From assembly GCA_023055355.1 (NCBI GenBank), contig JALJCS010000034.1:3052001-3116000 (forward strand): a stretch of DNA of 64,000 bases. The letters are read 5' to 3'. The notes beneath the pieces are model-generated. The model was not told where the DNA came from. It was given only the letters and a program-made list of their open reading frames with translations, and did not search any database. How positions within the stretch are numbered: position 1 is the stretch's first letter; every line of letters begins with the position of its first letter. Source of the DNA: Agelaius tricolor. Taxonomy: Eukaryota; Chordata; Aves; Passeriformes; Icteridae. Of this stretch, positions 39,801 to 53,300 are shown piece after piece. The position numbers and the translations under genes are program-made.

Positions 39801-41409
39801 TCCTCCTTGGGCGCTTCCATCAAGTTTGCTTGCTGCTCTTCCCATAGCTGGGGAGTTCTTTCCTTTTAGCCTGTTGCAGAAAATTCATTTACAGGGATTT
39901 TTCTTTGGTGTTTCTCCCCAAGTAATAGTGGAGGGCTACCAGAAAGCATTAGAGGGGCCGAAACAAATGGGAAGTGAGGGGAGCCAGAGTGCTGGGGCTG
40001 TTGAGCTTTCTGAAGAGAAGGCTGGGGACAGATCTGGTTGGCAGAACGTTCCATATGGCACATCTTAGGAGGCACACAGTATTAGGATGTGGTTGCATTG
40101 CCAAAATAGGGATGTTTGTGGATGTGTAGAGCTGGAGCCTGGCTTGCCTCAGTGGTTTCCAGGGACAGGGCAAGAGGCAATGGGCTCCAAGTGTAATGGA
40201 GGAAATGGCTTTTGATCTCTAATGAAGGTTAATGAAGGAGAGCTAGATGTGTCAAGTGCTGGACTCCTAAGTTATTCTTTGTGACAATTTTCAGTAAGTT
40301 GGAGATGTCTTATTAAACCAAGCAAAATTTTCCAGATGCTTAAACCAGACGATTACAGCCTTCAATAGTGGGAGTGTGGCTCATTTCTATAAGTACCATC
40401 CGTATCTTTTTTTATGTATGCCATCCTTCATCTGTGATGTTACCCAAGGGTAACTAGAAAAGCACAACCAGTGGTTTTATTCAGAAAGTAATTTTCCAGA
40501 TCCCAATGGAGTAATTTGGATTCGTTGCTCCTACCTCCCCTTTCTTGTTGCTGTACTTGGTGTTTTTTTAAAAAATTGAGTAGAAAATAAAATTTGACCA
40601 GGTAGATAAAAAAAGGGAGTAAATTTTTTTTTTGCCTTGTAAGATTGTTTCAAGCAACTGGTTAACTAGTAAAACCCTGAGTGAGAACAAGGGGGCATCC
40701 TGCCTGCAGGCAGATGTGCAAAACTTTCCCTTCATTTCCTTGTTGTTGTTCTCCTCCAGAAAAAAAACATTTCTCCCCTTATCCAATGTAGGCAAAGGAG
40801 GATTTTTTGTGTGTTTAATAAGAAATGCTACTTGGCCACGTGTTTGTGGAAATGAGTATGCAACTCTGACATGATCTGAAAAGGTCCAACTTGGATAATC
40901 AGCAGCAGCTTTGAAGAAGAGCTGATCTGAACAGCCTGCCTGTTCTCTCAGTTATGTGCCCTGTGGATTACAGAGGTGGCCCAACACTGCAGTTGTTTGT
41001 TTAGCTCTTGTCGACTTCCTCCCTTCAATTTTTGTGTCCCATTTGCTGCTTCTAAAACCTTCTTGAGCGTGAGACTATTACAGGATGAGTTGTTCCCATT
41101 TGTTACTGGATGAGGTTTAACAGAGTGTGAAAGAAAAGGAGTTGGCAGAATAAGAGTTGCAGAGAAGTATTTGTAGTTTGTTGGAACTGATGATGGCTGT
41201 TCTTATGTGGTGGGTGGGGAGGGGTTAGGGACAGAATTAATTCCTTCAGGACCTGTTGGTGCTGTTTGCAGCCTGGCTGAGTGTTCTCCCATTTGCTAAA
41301 TGTGCAGTAAATCAGTCTTTCTAAGAATTACTGGGTAGCTAGTGGGTGACCAAATTTATTCAATGATGAGTAATTTAATTTAAACAGGAAAAAAAAAGCC
41401 AACAGTGCT

Positions 41410-41471
41410 TTTAACTGATTTACTGATGAGGAAAATTTGGTTTAACTGATTTACCAGTCAGTAAAAGTGGT
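41410..41471. repeat. 31-bp imperfect tandem duplication
   Basis: TTTAACTGATTTA recurs at 41,410 and 41,441 with 31-base spacing. The second halves of the units have diverged. Confidence 0.55.
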
Positions 41472-44400
41472 GTCAAATCTTTGTTTTAAATATTTCTTGG
41501 TATTTGGGAATCATGTTCCAGCGATTTACACATTTTAGCCTCAGTCTGGCTTTACCTGCAGGTTTTTTTAAAACTGTCTCCTATAACATTCAATTTAGCT
41601 TTCCTTTGTTAAAGAAGCTAAGACACAACTCCTACAACTGTGTTGTTTCTATGCCTTAATAACAAACTAATGGGTCACTCCTAATTGTTCTTGGTGGCGT
41701 TGGTGTTTTGTTTTTAAAAAATATTATTGTTGTAGCAATTACACAGACTTCTTCCAATGGCATTGATTTTACACATCAGCTTTATGTATGAGTGGGTTTT
41801 TTAATTTTATGCAAGTCTTTGTTCTTTGACATAAAGCACCAGACTGACAAGGCGCATCTTGAAATTGTCTAAGTCCTTTACCATGTTTAAAATTGAGATT
41901 AGTCTCTGATCTGGAAATTGCATCTCATGGCAGTCAACCTTAATCATTTCCACACATGCAGGTCGTGGATAACCAGATGAAGTCAAGAGTTTAGGGTTTT
42001 GAAGAAGCCAGTGTAATTTGTTTTCACTATTTGTTAATCTTTTTTTGGAGAGAATGTACTGAGAACATTGAGACTAATATTTGGAGGAAGACAGTGGAAT
42101 TGTTGACTAGAAAAATGGCCAAGGCAGTCTCCAAGGGATGATGCCAAGGGGTTAAAGATAGCAGGAATGAATACGATCTGCCTGATGCTCATAATTTCAA
42201 AAGTATTTAGGATAGCTATAGAAGCCTTTAATATGCTGGTCAATGATGGAGTGTCAGGCTTCAGGTGATAAAACTAATTTAGTTATAGTTAATTACACTT
42301 TGATTTAAATGGACCAGAAGAGCAGGAGCTTGTTCCTTAGTAGTAACCACTGTTAGTAGTTTTGTTTTGTTTTTTTTTTTTAAACCAGTGAATATGATAC
42401 TGAGAAGCATTATCAAAAGGTCTAAATTAGTTCGATTTGCTGTACTTTAAATTGGGTGTGTCAAAACCTGTGAAATTGCATTTTAGTTTCCAGATGATAG
42501 CTGCAGAGCTGTGAGAGCTCACAGTGAAGGGAGTGCAGGACTGCAGCAGCAGGAACTTGCTGTAGGTACAGATGGGCTTTGCTGGGGCAGGGGCTGCTTC
42601 CAGACCCCTCTCCTGATCTGACAGCGGGGCTCAGACACCTGGTGAGAGAATCAGTGCCCTGCACACTGCCTGCCCTTTCTGTCTTGTGACTCAAAACAGC
42701 AATCTGCACCCCCAGTTAGCGGTTTGACCCCTAATTCTTTGGAAAAACCAAATGCAGGGTTTGTGTGAGCCGGTGGGTGTGCATTAGTTTTGGAAAAGCT
42801 GTGGCAATAAATGCCAAGGCACTGGAATGTGGTAGACTGCAGAAATGGTTGTAATCCGTTCTTGTGAATAACGTGAGCATTGTGGGGGAGGCCACTCTGG
42901 GATTTCTGTGCAACAGAATGGGACCTGCCCTGGAAGTGATATAGGGGGTTTTCAGCGCAGGACAGGGGGGTGCAGAGAGAGGAAATTCTTGCCTTGTTAC
43001 AGTAACCCTTTGCTTGCCCTCTGTGAGACATTGCTGTGGGAACATGGTTAGATACACCCTTGGGAGGAAGGGATGCACCATTTGTTAGAAGCTCAGGGTT
43101 TCAGAACATGTTTTCCTGGAGGTTTTGACAGTTTTATGGGCTCTGAGCTTCAGGTGGTAATGGGTCCCTGACAGCAGATGGGATTTGCTCAAAGCCCTGG
43201 AGTGGAGGGAAGCTTGGCCTAAGGCAGGCTGGCAATCTGGGCAGTCCTTGGGGAAAGGGTGATTCATGCTGGAGTTGAGTGAGTTGGGGCCATTCAGCTT
43301 TCCAAAACACTGGAGCTCAGCTGGAGATTTGGGTTTCCACACCACAAGCCAAGAGTAGAACAATAGCAATGGCTTTTTTTTTTCCCACCCTCTTTTTTTT
43401 TCCTGCCTACAAAAGCTCCTTTATGAAACATGTGATGAGGACTTGTGAGATTTCAGATTTGTGATAAGTGCCTTGCAGCTTTAGTGTTACTCGTGGGAGG
43501 ATTAACCACAATTGTTCCAACTTAGAGGAGAGGTTTTCTTGGGAAGATTTTATTCACCCTTTTATGTCTGTCCTTCAACAACTTTAGCAGATGAAAGGAG
43601 ATTAGGAATTGCATGGTATCCACATTTTCAGTATTTCTGATAGCAGTATTGGTCTGTTTGCTGTAGTTTCTAATGACTAAGATTTGAAGAATAGTTCTTG
43701 CCTGTTTATGATGTTTTTAAGTTGCCAAGTTGCAATAATGTAGGCATTTCAAGAACTGATTTGCTGTTTGGTTAATACCTGCTGCTTATCAGGACCAGAG
43801 TAATTTATTGTTGCTGGGATGAGCCCAGCCTAGACCAATAAACCTCCATTTCAGCTTGTGTGTTTCTGTGCCTGCTCAGTGCTAATGCATGCTAATCCCT
43901 GATGATGCTACTGGAAACTGGTTGGTGTTTGTTTTAATTAATTACCTTATCTTTTGTACTGAAAAGTGGTTTTCTCTTCTCTTGTAGACAGAATATTTAA
44001 TCCAATGATGCTTCTCAGCCACTTTGAAGTAAAATGTGGCTCCTTGACAAAAGTGAAATTTTCTGTACTTATTCCAAGGAGAGAGGAGAGCAATCAGAAC
44101 AATTTTAATTACAAATCCAGTTTTCTCGGTTGATTTTCATTGTGGGGGAGCCAAATCAGTGGTCATGTGCACTAGGGTTACTTTTCCTGTAGTGCAGACA
44201 ACCTCAAATGGTCTCAGGGCTTCTTAAAAAGCAGAGGTGTATCAGTAGAATTTGCCTTTGCATTCCTGGTAAAACTCCCTGCTACTTGGATAGAGACCCT
44301 GTGCAGGTCCTTGCATCTTTTTTTCTCCGAGGTATTTTAGTGTTATGACCTTTGGATGTGAACACAGCAATACTCAGATCTTTGCTTTGCTCTTTGACCT

Positions 44401-47400
44401 TCCTATTTCCAAGCAGGAATTCCTGTTTGAGACTTAGGACCGGAGAGGAAGAAGCAAAGGAACCAGGAGGGAGGGATGGAGGGAACTTGGAGCTCAGAAT
44501 TACATCTGAGTTATGATTAAATTCGAATAGCTGAATTCCTAAATGAAGTGTTAATTGAGCCCCTCCTCTTTGGATAAACATAAATAATTTCATTCCCATC
44601 TCCTTGCCACTTGTTTAGCAGGTTCAATTATCACCTAGTCAGAGGGCAGGAGCACCATTGCACCCGGAGAGAGGGAAGCAGTCATTTAATGGGGTGGAGA
44701 AGTCAGCTGGTGAAGAGTACCTGTGTAACTTGCTGGAGAGCTTCTGTGTGGGTGTATATACACAGAAATATCTTTATTAGTGTAATGAAGGTGACATGGT
44801 CTGTTGAAGCTGAAAGCATCCAGCTTAGATGAGCTGAGTGATGCTTTGCTTCTCTCCCACATTTTACATAGCTGCTTTTACTCCTTTCTGATTGAGGCTC
44901 TAGCTTTCTTCAGTGGTTATTACTTTTTTTAATATAATGTCTTATTAAAAAGCAGCATTACACATGGATTTCAGTTTATTAGGTCTCTTGGTAATAAATT
45001 GCTACTATAGCTATTTGCTTTTATTAAAAAAATTGATTTATATTAACACTTTGTTTTTGGAACTACCAGGTATCTCTACAAAATATATTCTTTTATGTTT
45101 TAGATGAATAGCTGTTTAGGTTAAAAGGGAAATGAGTTCTCAGTTTGTTGGAATCCCTGGCAGTGTTTTTTTCACTGGACACAACTTGATATACTCTTAG
45201 GAGGCATGTGTGGAAAAGCAATGGGATGGCAGACTGGAAAGAAGATAATGGGTGTAGCAAGGTAGTTACTTCTGCTCCTGGGGGCCCCAATCTAAATGAG
45301 AGTACATTGGTATCTGCATTGTTCTGTTTCAGCTTCCTGGTTCCTATGGAAGAAAAATTCCCTTTGCAAGCTGATAGTTCACTTGGTTGATCTCCTACCA
45401 TTTGGGCTCTGGAGACTGAATACCTGTGTGTTGCTGTATTGCATTGGTGGATTGATTCCCTGCAGTATTAATCCAACTAGTTCCTGATCTCTACTCTTTG
45501 CAATTCCTGATTAAGTTCTTTATAGCTATTTCCTGCAGGTCGAAGGAATAATTTCTCCTCCAACTTCATGGGTTAATTAGAATAAATAAGAAAGATAAGA
45601 TTTTGGATTACTAGTAATGTCTAAATGCCATTTCCCATAAATTCAAATGCTCTTCTTTCAACTACATGGAAAAAAAGATGATGCCAAGTGGTTGGTTTGA
45701 GTTTTTTCAGTATCTGTTCAGTGAACTACAGTCATTCTCCTTGTTTGTTACCATCCTCAGGCCTGAAAGCTTATTTTATTTTTCCTTCTCAAAATCAGAA
45801 GACTCCACACCTGCAGTAAACCATTCAAACCACTGAAACATGTTCTAGACTTTGCATAATTCCCTCTATTTTAACACTGCAGTGGAAGGGCAGTTGTTGA
45901 CAACCAATTCTCTTGAGGTTTGGGAGGAGCTGGGGTAGCCAGTGGCTACTTTGATGCGAGTCACTCTATCCTGAATTCGCCTCACTGCAAGGGGAGGACG
46001 AAATTGCATCCAGTTGGAAAGATGCAGCTGTGTGGTCGATTTGCACAGGGAGCTAATGATATTTGTTTGCTTTTTTTGCTCCATTTTTAGTAATTGCTGA
46101 TATTCGTGTCTGGTTTTGCACTCCTAGATACTGGATTTATGTTCTCACTGCACTGCCTACCCTGACCTTAACATTCTGTTCCTATGTACTAGTGGCTGCT
46201 TATCACTGTGGAGCTAATTTTGTTTTCCCTTGTGCATCATTTTACGACAATCCTTCCTGAATTTCATCTGCCTTTATCTCTCCCCATCCCTTGGCTGCAA
46301 GGTTTTTTTGCCCTTCTTCAGTCAATTCCTATCTTTACCACCATGAATAACAGTAGCATCCTGAAAGTTTGTCATCACACTCTCAGCTCCTTTTTCCAGA
46401 TAAATTAAAAACATGCTGAATACCAGGATCTCTCATAAATCCTGGAAGACTCTGCTGAGTAGCTCTGTTTGGAGAGAGAAATGGCTTTTACGCTGACCTT
46501 CAATATCTTCCTTTTTTAATCAGCACTTTAATTCATGTGAGAACCTTCTTTCTCATGCCTGCTCAGCCTGTTTGGAAACTCTTTGAAGGTTTTTTGTAGG
46601 AGGCCTTTTGGCAACCCATGTATGTATATTAACCTCATCTCTTAGACATGTTGTTCTTGGCTGCTCAGGTAATCAATATGTTGTTGATACATGCCTTGCA
46701 TTGATACAAGCTGTGCTGATTGCTGTGTAATAGATCCTATTTCTTGTGGCTTTGCTAATTTGGCTTTTTTTTTTTTTAGTAGCTTCTAATGATTTCCTTG
46801 GACCAGATTTTAGAATAACTGGGTGAAATATTATCAATAAAAAATAGTGATATTAATTTGAGAGAAATTTTCCCTCAAGTTATGTTTAAAAGTTGTTCTA
46901 GTCATCTCCTGGTGTTCTGCCAGCAAAGTGGTGTAGTGTGACATTGCATACCATGCATAAATAACTATTATTTCATTTTTAATCCCTAAATGCAAGCCCC
47001 CTGAATTTGGTGTCCTGATTGCTGTTGGTGCTGCCATGGACTTTGGATGTGACACTTGGATGTGCTGCCAGGCCTGTGGTGCAGGGCCTGTGGAAGGGAG
47101 CTTTGTCTTCTGCGAATTTCTTCTCCATTGTGGCTCCCGAGCAAACTTTTCCTAAAAGAAAACGAAGTATTCCATGGCTTGCTGCCCAGTACAAAAAAAA
47201 CCACCAAATCCTGTTCAGTTTCCACTTTAGAGCAGGTGTGACCTTGCTGGGTTTTGGACAGATCAGTAAACAGCCACAGTGACCTCAGTCATTTAAGTTG
47301 TTTTCACAACAGCCTTCTAGGGAGTTAAATATGAAGTCACAGCCCTAGAAGTATCTCACTTTGTTATTCCTCCTTTCCAAGTTATCAATAAATAAAGAGT

Positions 47401-48208
47401 TAGACAGCTATGTGTCTGATGAAAAGGCAGAGTAACTTCTTGGAAGTTAATTTCTGGCAGGAGCTTGTTGCCTTACTGTGTTTTGCTACATTGTTGAAGG
47501 AGCAAACCCTTGGGAATAGGATGCAGCCTTTGGGTCAGCTCCTGCTGCACTGCACTGGATCCTCAGTGAAATGGGCTTCCCTGCTTTCTCCTTTCTGGAG
47601 TTCTGACAGGAAGCTGGTGGTGGAACTACAGCTGTTCAAACACCTGAATCCTCAGCAGCTGTCATCGAGATAGAGTGTGAGACTGTCACTTTGCATCTGG
47701 ACTCGACAGAGTCCAACTGAACTAGAGCAACCAAGTAACAGTGTCCAAATATCCATTATTTTAAATGGAAAAGGATCTAAAACAGATGTGCTATTTCATA
47801 TTCAAGCAAGTTTAATCTCTCACTTCCTACAAGGATAAACAAGCTATTAGAACCTAGATGTGTACAGGACAATTTCAAGGTAATTATATCAGAAACAATG
47901 AAAACCCTTTAGTCTTAAGAGAATTCAAGACTCAAACTTTCTCTAGTATTTGTACAGAGGAAAAACTCAGGTGCTCCAAAGGGTGGTTGGGTTCTGTTTT
48001 GAGAGCCTTATGCCTGGTAGCAAATTGTAATTCCCAGATATTTGTTTGCACTGTTTCACCCTTTTATGAAGCATATGTTACATGTAACTAAATCTGAGCT
48101 GACACCCCTGGTTGCAAATGCATTTTGCAAAACCAGAGCTGTGCCAAAGGAAATTAAGTCAACAGTCATTGCAGCCATATAGCAAAGTAATGGGAAATGT
48201 TCTTGCTG

Positions 48209-48230
48209 CTAATTTACACGTGCAAATTAG
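48209..48230. promoter_or_regulatory. 22-bp palindrome: E-box flanked by ATTA-type arms
   Basis: CTAATTT (48,209-48,215) and AAATTAG (48,224-48,230) are exact complements around a perfect E-box, CACGTG, at 48,217-48,222. Only the A/C pair next to the E-box breaks the symmetry. CACGTG is the site of MYC/MAX, USF and CLOCK/BMAL type bHLH dimers, and TAATT is a homeodomain core. That it acts as an enhancer element is inference, as no promoter is near. Confidence 0.4.
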
Positions 48231-50212
48231 ATCAGGTTCTTGTATCAATAAATCAATACAGCGCAATGATTTCCTTGGGTAGAATTCAAATGCGGGAAGC
48301 AGAGTTTCTTAGGAAGAAAATGGTCTGTACCTTAGTTTAGATGCTGTTTTCAAATCGTGTCCTGAGACATTGTGGGAATTTTGTGGGCAGGGGGAGAGGT
48401 TATCACAACCAAACTCACTTAGTTTTATGGTGAACCCTTCATTTCTGGTAATACCAGCGTTCTTATTGTTCCCTGTTCCTTGGACCTGAGCACTCCCATG
48501 GTTTTCCCATGCTGTGCCTGTCTGGGCCAGCACAGGTGGCATTTTCTGCAGGTGCCTGTACATTGAAATTAACGTTGCTGCTTTGCCCTTCCCTCCCTTC
48601 AGCACAGGCTTGCCACTGGATGGCTGCAGGCAATGTGGACCTGTCACTCCTATCCTTCCTTTTTCTCTGCCTTCAGTGAGCTCAGGTTCACAAACCTGAA
48701 TAATCATTCCTGTCTAAAGTCATACTAATGACAAAGACTCAATGGAGGCATAGTTGTCTGGACTATGAGAGAAATATTTGCTCAAACAATTTTAATTGTC
48801 TTAGTTAATACATGGTGCCACGCTCCTTCGTGATCCACAGAAGAATACTTCAAGTATCTGAAATGTGGGCATGGATGCCTAAAGTTGGGCTGGTCCTTCA
48901 AAAACTGCTGTAGTGATCATTCCAAATATCAAGTGACACACTCCTGGTTTTGTCAGAGTCATATTGACTTTTTATGTGGTTTATATAATAGGGTGCACTT
49001 AGAACAAATGGAGGAAATTTGTTCCTTTAGTGGGTAATAGTGTTCCTTTAGCGCTTTCTTTCTGTAGCTGCTTTTAGTGACACAAAGTGCAGGTCATCTC
49101 AGCTGCTGTCCTTACAATAATGCATAACACATTGATTTGCTTGTATAAAAAGATGTTTTATGCCTCTCTATTCAGAGAGGTGTTTTAGATGATTGGTTCT
49201 GTGAGTCAAAAGAATGATCATAAATTTTTGGAGCTCTTGGTTTTTTTTTTTCTCTGCTGGAAATTGAAACTTAGCCAAATGCTATTACCCTGAATGTTTT
49301 CCAAGTATGTGGCTATATAGATATTTAATTTGGTTTGCCTGTCTGCTTTTTCATGGTTTCCAAGTTACCTCACAGGACCAGAAATCAAGGTAATACAAAT
49401 TACACATGGCTACAAGGTAATGCACACATGTCTAGTCATCTGAAATGGCTGGCTAATGATTGTCTCTAAATAAGTCATTTGCTTGGTGTTTTGAGATGCT
49501 TTTTAAAATTCAGCAGTAAATGCTATTTACCAGTTTTGGTTTGGCTTTTAAACACAGCATCACCATTCACCCTAGAAACCACCTTCACAGCTGTTCAAAG
49601 GTGCAAATTTGATCAGCATCATACTAAAATTGATTTTACAGACTGATATTCCTTAAGCTGTTTTTTTAATGGCTTGCAAAGACAGCCAGCATTCCTTCTT
49701 AGGCTGTAAGATGAGGCAAGATAATAGCACTTGGCCCACAAATAAGAACACCAAACAAAGATCACAATAGTTTCTGTAAAATCTCAAATGAAATCTTAGC
49801 TTAACTAGCAGCTGACCTTGTGAAAAATGAGTGGTTTTCTAATGTGGCCTTCAGTTCAAAGGGATGGGGTTTCCTTGTTGGCACTTGATGATCAGTGTGG
49901 TCAAGGACAAGGGATTGTTTTACTGAGAAGAGCTGTTGACAATCAACACTTCTAAATGACCCCAGAGTGCAAGGCATAATGGGGAGGGAAGCAAAAGTTT
50001 GAAATGGTATTATAAAGCATAGTAAAGCCATCTGCATTTATGGAGGGAAAAAGAAGTTCTGAATGACTAACCTTGCAGAAGACTTTTGCCTGTGTTATGG
50101 TACAAATGTTGCAGCTGTGAAAATGTCATATTTTGCCTCTTGTGAAGCATTCCTGTAAAAGATTTTGGGGTGAATCTAAAGAACTACAGGAGGATTACTA
50201 CCTAAGTTATCC

Positions 50213-50390
50213 AGGCACTATTACAAGTTGCCCAGAGATCTTGTGGCTGCCCCAGCCCTGGGAGTGTCCAAGGCCAGGTTGGAGGGGGCTTGGAGCAACC
50301 TGGTCCAGTGGAAGGTGTCCCTGTCCATGGCAGGGGAGTGCAACAAGATGGTGTTTAAGGTCTCTTCCAATACTGATCTTTGTTCTGCAA
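50213..50390 (+). mobile_element. CR1 LINE, 5'-truncated 3' tail
   Basis: This is a sense-strand CR1 3' end, recognised from the ordered blocks 'gttgcccagaga', 'tgtggctgcccc', 'gtccaaggccagg', 'gagcaacctggtc', 'aaggtgtccctg' and 'catggcaggg', and finally 'ttaaggtctcttcca'. About 180 bases remain, and the terminal short repeats typical of CR1 are lost or degraded. It belongs to a different-looking CR1 subtype from the copy at 10.6 kb, with a better match to my memory of the consensus. A 218-codon open frame (50,133-50,789) crosses it. Since CR1 3' tails are non-coding, that frame is most likely chance. Confidence 0.9.
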
Positions 50391-53300
50391 TTCAAAGTTC
50401 TTAGTAAGCAGCTGATTTCTCTCCTTTTGGAAATAGGTACTTTGCTTTTATTGAGGGATGGGAAGAGATGTGGCTTAAAAAGAAACAAACACCATACAAA
50501 ACCCACCTCTCCTCACTATTTGTATCATAGAGTGAAAAGCAGCAGGTCTTTATTTCCCTTTAGAAAAATAGCAGTCTCAAATGAAAAGCATTTAAAGCAC
50601 AGAACAGCTCTGGAGGTACTTGACCTCTCACCAGATGATGATGATCCTGTCTTTAACTTACTGGCAGTATTCCAGGGACTTTTTGAAGGTTCTAAGGCAT
50701 ACCAGAGGAGTTTAAAGATTAACTGTGTGGAACATAGGCAGAATAATCAGGGGTTGAACAGGAGAATCTTGCACCTGTCTGCCACCTGAGGGCAAAACTG
50801 GGTCAGAGCTCTAACTCATGGTCCATGAGGGTTAAGGGCATAACAAATCTGTTATGTGCTGAATGTGTTCATTGTGAGTAGGATGTACAGCAAGGAATTT
50901 TGCATGAGGACTGCTAACTGGGGTACCCTGCATTTCCACCTGGGTCACTGCTGAGGTGTTCCCAGGATCCCTCTTTGCTCATTTTTAGTAGACCTATTTG
51001 TGTTGCTATAAAACTGCTGTAAGGGTTCTTGTGCTGTGCTGTGACTGGGAAATCTGGCCCTTAAATCACAGAAGTAAAAGAAATAAGCTAACTTAGCTTG
51101 GTAGAATAGAAATTTGTGTTGCATATGAGATTTGTAGGGTTCTTCCTTCCTCCAGCTGCTTTGGAGACATTAGGAAAGGATGCATCTGTGCTCATATTTC
51201 CTTAAAATCAGAGGTATCAAGTCTAATTCATGCAGCGATCCACCATCATCTCCTTAGTGGTGCAAATATAGTGCATTGTTTTTTATGGTGACATTCTTCA
51301 CAACATTAGCCAAGAATATAGTGAGTTATTTTCCAGCATTCATTCTGGGCTTTTTGGAAGGGTAGGTTTGAACAGAGGTACTTTTGATGAGTTAGATGTC
51401 TGCTCAGAATTATCATTACTAAATTCCTGGAAGATGAGGCAGACAGGTGTCCATCCATTGCTGCCAGCTATGGAAAAACGCAGTGAGATGCCATTCAAAG
51501 TATGTACCTGTATGTAGCAGGCATCCATTAAATTCTGCTTAATTACATTTAAACGAGTGCCTCAAGAGCAAGCTGAGAAGGAAGAGGTGTAGTTAGGAAG
51601 CAGAAGGAAACAGCCTCACCTGTTATAGATCCCCTGGATGCCCTTGCTTACCCCTGCTTTCTATCAGAACTTTGTTTACACTAAGAAAAAGGCAGCACAA
51701 AGGGGTTTCAGCCATGTCTATGAAGCATCCTGGTGAAATAGCCATGTGTTTGCACATGCTTTATTGTATCCGTGAGATTTTAAACTCTTGGCCCAAGTGA
51801 TTTCAGCTCTCGGTTCATGTTGGGCAGATTCTGGGAAGGGGGATGGAACTGAAGTTTGCACTGTGCCTTGACAGTCTTGAGCAAGGTTTAGGTTGTTTTT
51901 CTCCTCTATTCCCAGCTGGCTCCATGTGCATTCTCACTCGAGTAGCCTGCTTGATTATAGACTTTATGATTAAATGGCTGAGCCTTACTGTGAAGGTTAT
52001 TTGGCATTTTTGTGGCTGTTTGAACTCTGCAGTAGCAAACTGTCTGTCCCCTGCAGGGGCACTGAAGGCTGTAGTGTCATTTGAAATGCCTGAGGACAAA
52101 TCCTGCAGTGCAATTCCACTGCAGAGAGAGCAGCAAAGCCGTGGAAGCTCCGGGGCACTGTGGCACGGGGGCAGCTCACTGTTGTTCCCCACTTGGCTGT
52201 GGGGAAGAATGTGGAGAACAGAGGGAAATGTCAGCGTGCTGATGCACAGTGCTTTGCCAGGATACACTTCTACACTCCTGGGAGTTTTTCCCTGGGCAGT
52301 GCTGGAAGTGCTCAAACATTAAATGCCTGCTTTTGTGGGGTGTAGCCAAGCCCTGCTCATGGATAGTTCAGTAAGCCTTGGTGTGTGACCAAGCAGCAAG
52401 TCCATTTCAGCTGGGATCTTTGGGAGGATGGAAACTGGGAGGCATGTAGTGTGGACAAAGAGAGAGGTGAGAAAATGATGTATTGTGGTAGCAAGGAGGC
52501 AAGTGGCTGCAATCTGCTGCAATTCCCTTGTGTATAACTAGGGAAGTGTTCTGGGTGAAAACTCAATAGGGATTAAATGGGACAGAAAGGCCAGCTGCAA
52601 TTCTTTCAACAGGGATTGAAAGGAATTGAGGCACCTGAGGTCTTACAGTGGACTCTTCTATGGGTGTCCTTAATTGCTCTTCATGGCTGCTCTGTGGAGC
52701 TTTAGGTGAGCAGAGACACACATAAAACAGGATTCATAATCCAGTTGATTTATTCCGTCTTTGAAAGTATTCATATTAATAATTTCACCCTGACAGAAAC
52801 ACTCTAGCCCATGCATTAAATTGGTTTTAGCCTTTTATTTCAGCTTTCTCGTTACATTTGAACAGCTTATGTACACTTTCTAACAAAACTGTGCTGCTGT
52901 GCTCTAGCAAAACCCACAGACCAACTCTGTAGATGCTGCTGATTAAGGGTTGTGTTCTTTGGTCCTTATTTCAGTTCCTGCTCCTGACCAGAGGTAACAC
53001 AAAACTCCCTTTTGAAGGTGCTCTTAACAGGAATCTAGTCATTTGTATCTGTGTGTGTTTTCCTCATTTGGACTCCATCCTTGAGCAGTGCTTGGATAGC
53101 TTAGGTCCTCTGTGGAGTATCCCTCCCCAAAAAATATCAGATGAAGTAACAGGAAAGGGGTTTTTAAGGTGGAGTTTGAAGTGGATTCCCACAGGTTGAA
53201 CTGCTGTCAGAACCAACCAAGGGAGATGTGGGTGGAAGGAAATGGGAAAAACCCTCTCTGAGACAGGAGTGGGGGGGACAGGGTGAACTGCATGGGAGTG

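Larger units (their letters stand above)
33877..50212. other. Gene-free stretch, T/G-rich on plus strand
   Basis: I see no supported gene in 16 kb. Long T runs with a following AG, for example near 46,748-46,780, resemble splice acceptors but lead into no convincing exon. A near-perfect palindrome centred on an E-box lies at 48,209-48,230, and a 31-base duplication is at 41,410. The appearance fits long intronic sequence or a gene desert. Confidence 0.55.

Noticed and set aside
46748..46790. T-tract followed by TAG resembling a splice acceptor
   Set aside because: Downstream frames close quickly and show no coding character. T tracts before AG are common in this T-rich strand.
50133..50789. 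218-codon plus-strand open frame, the longest in the window
   Set aside because: It runs through the non-coding 3' tail of a CR1 element, has no recognisable domain and no splice context.
51815..52322. Overlapping 159- and 166-codon open frames on opposite strands
   Set aside because: Mutual overlap over nearly the full length and unstructured composition indicate chance openness.
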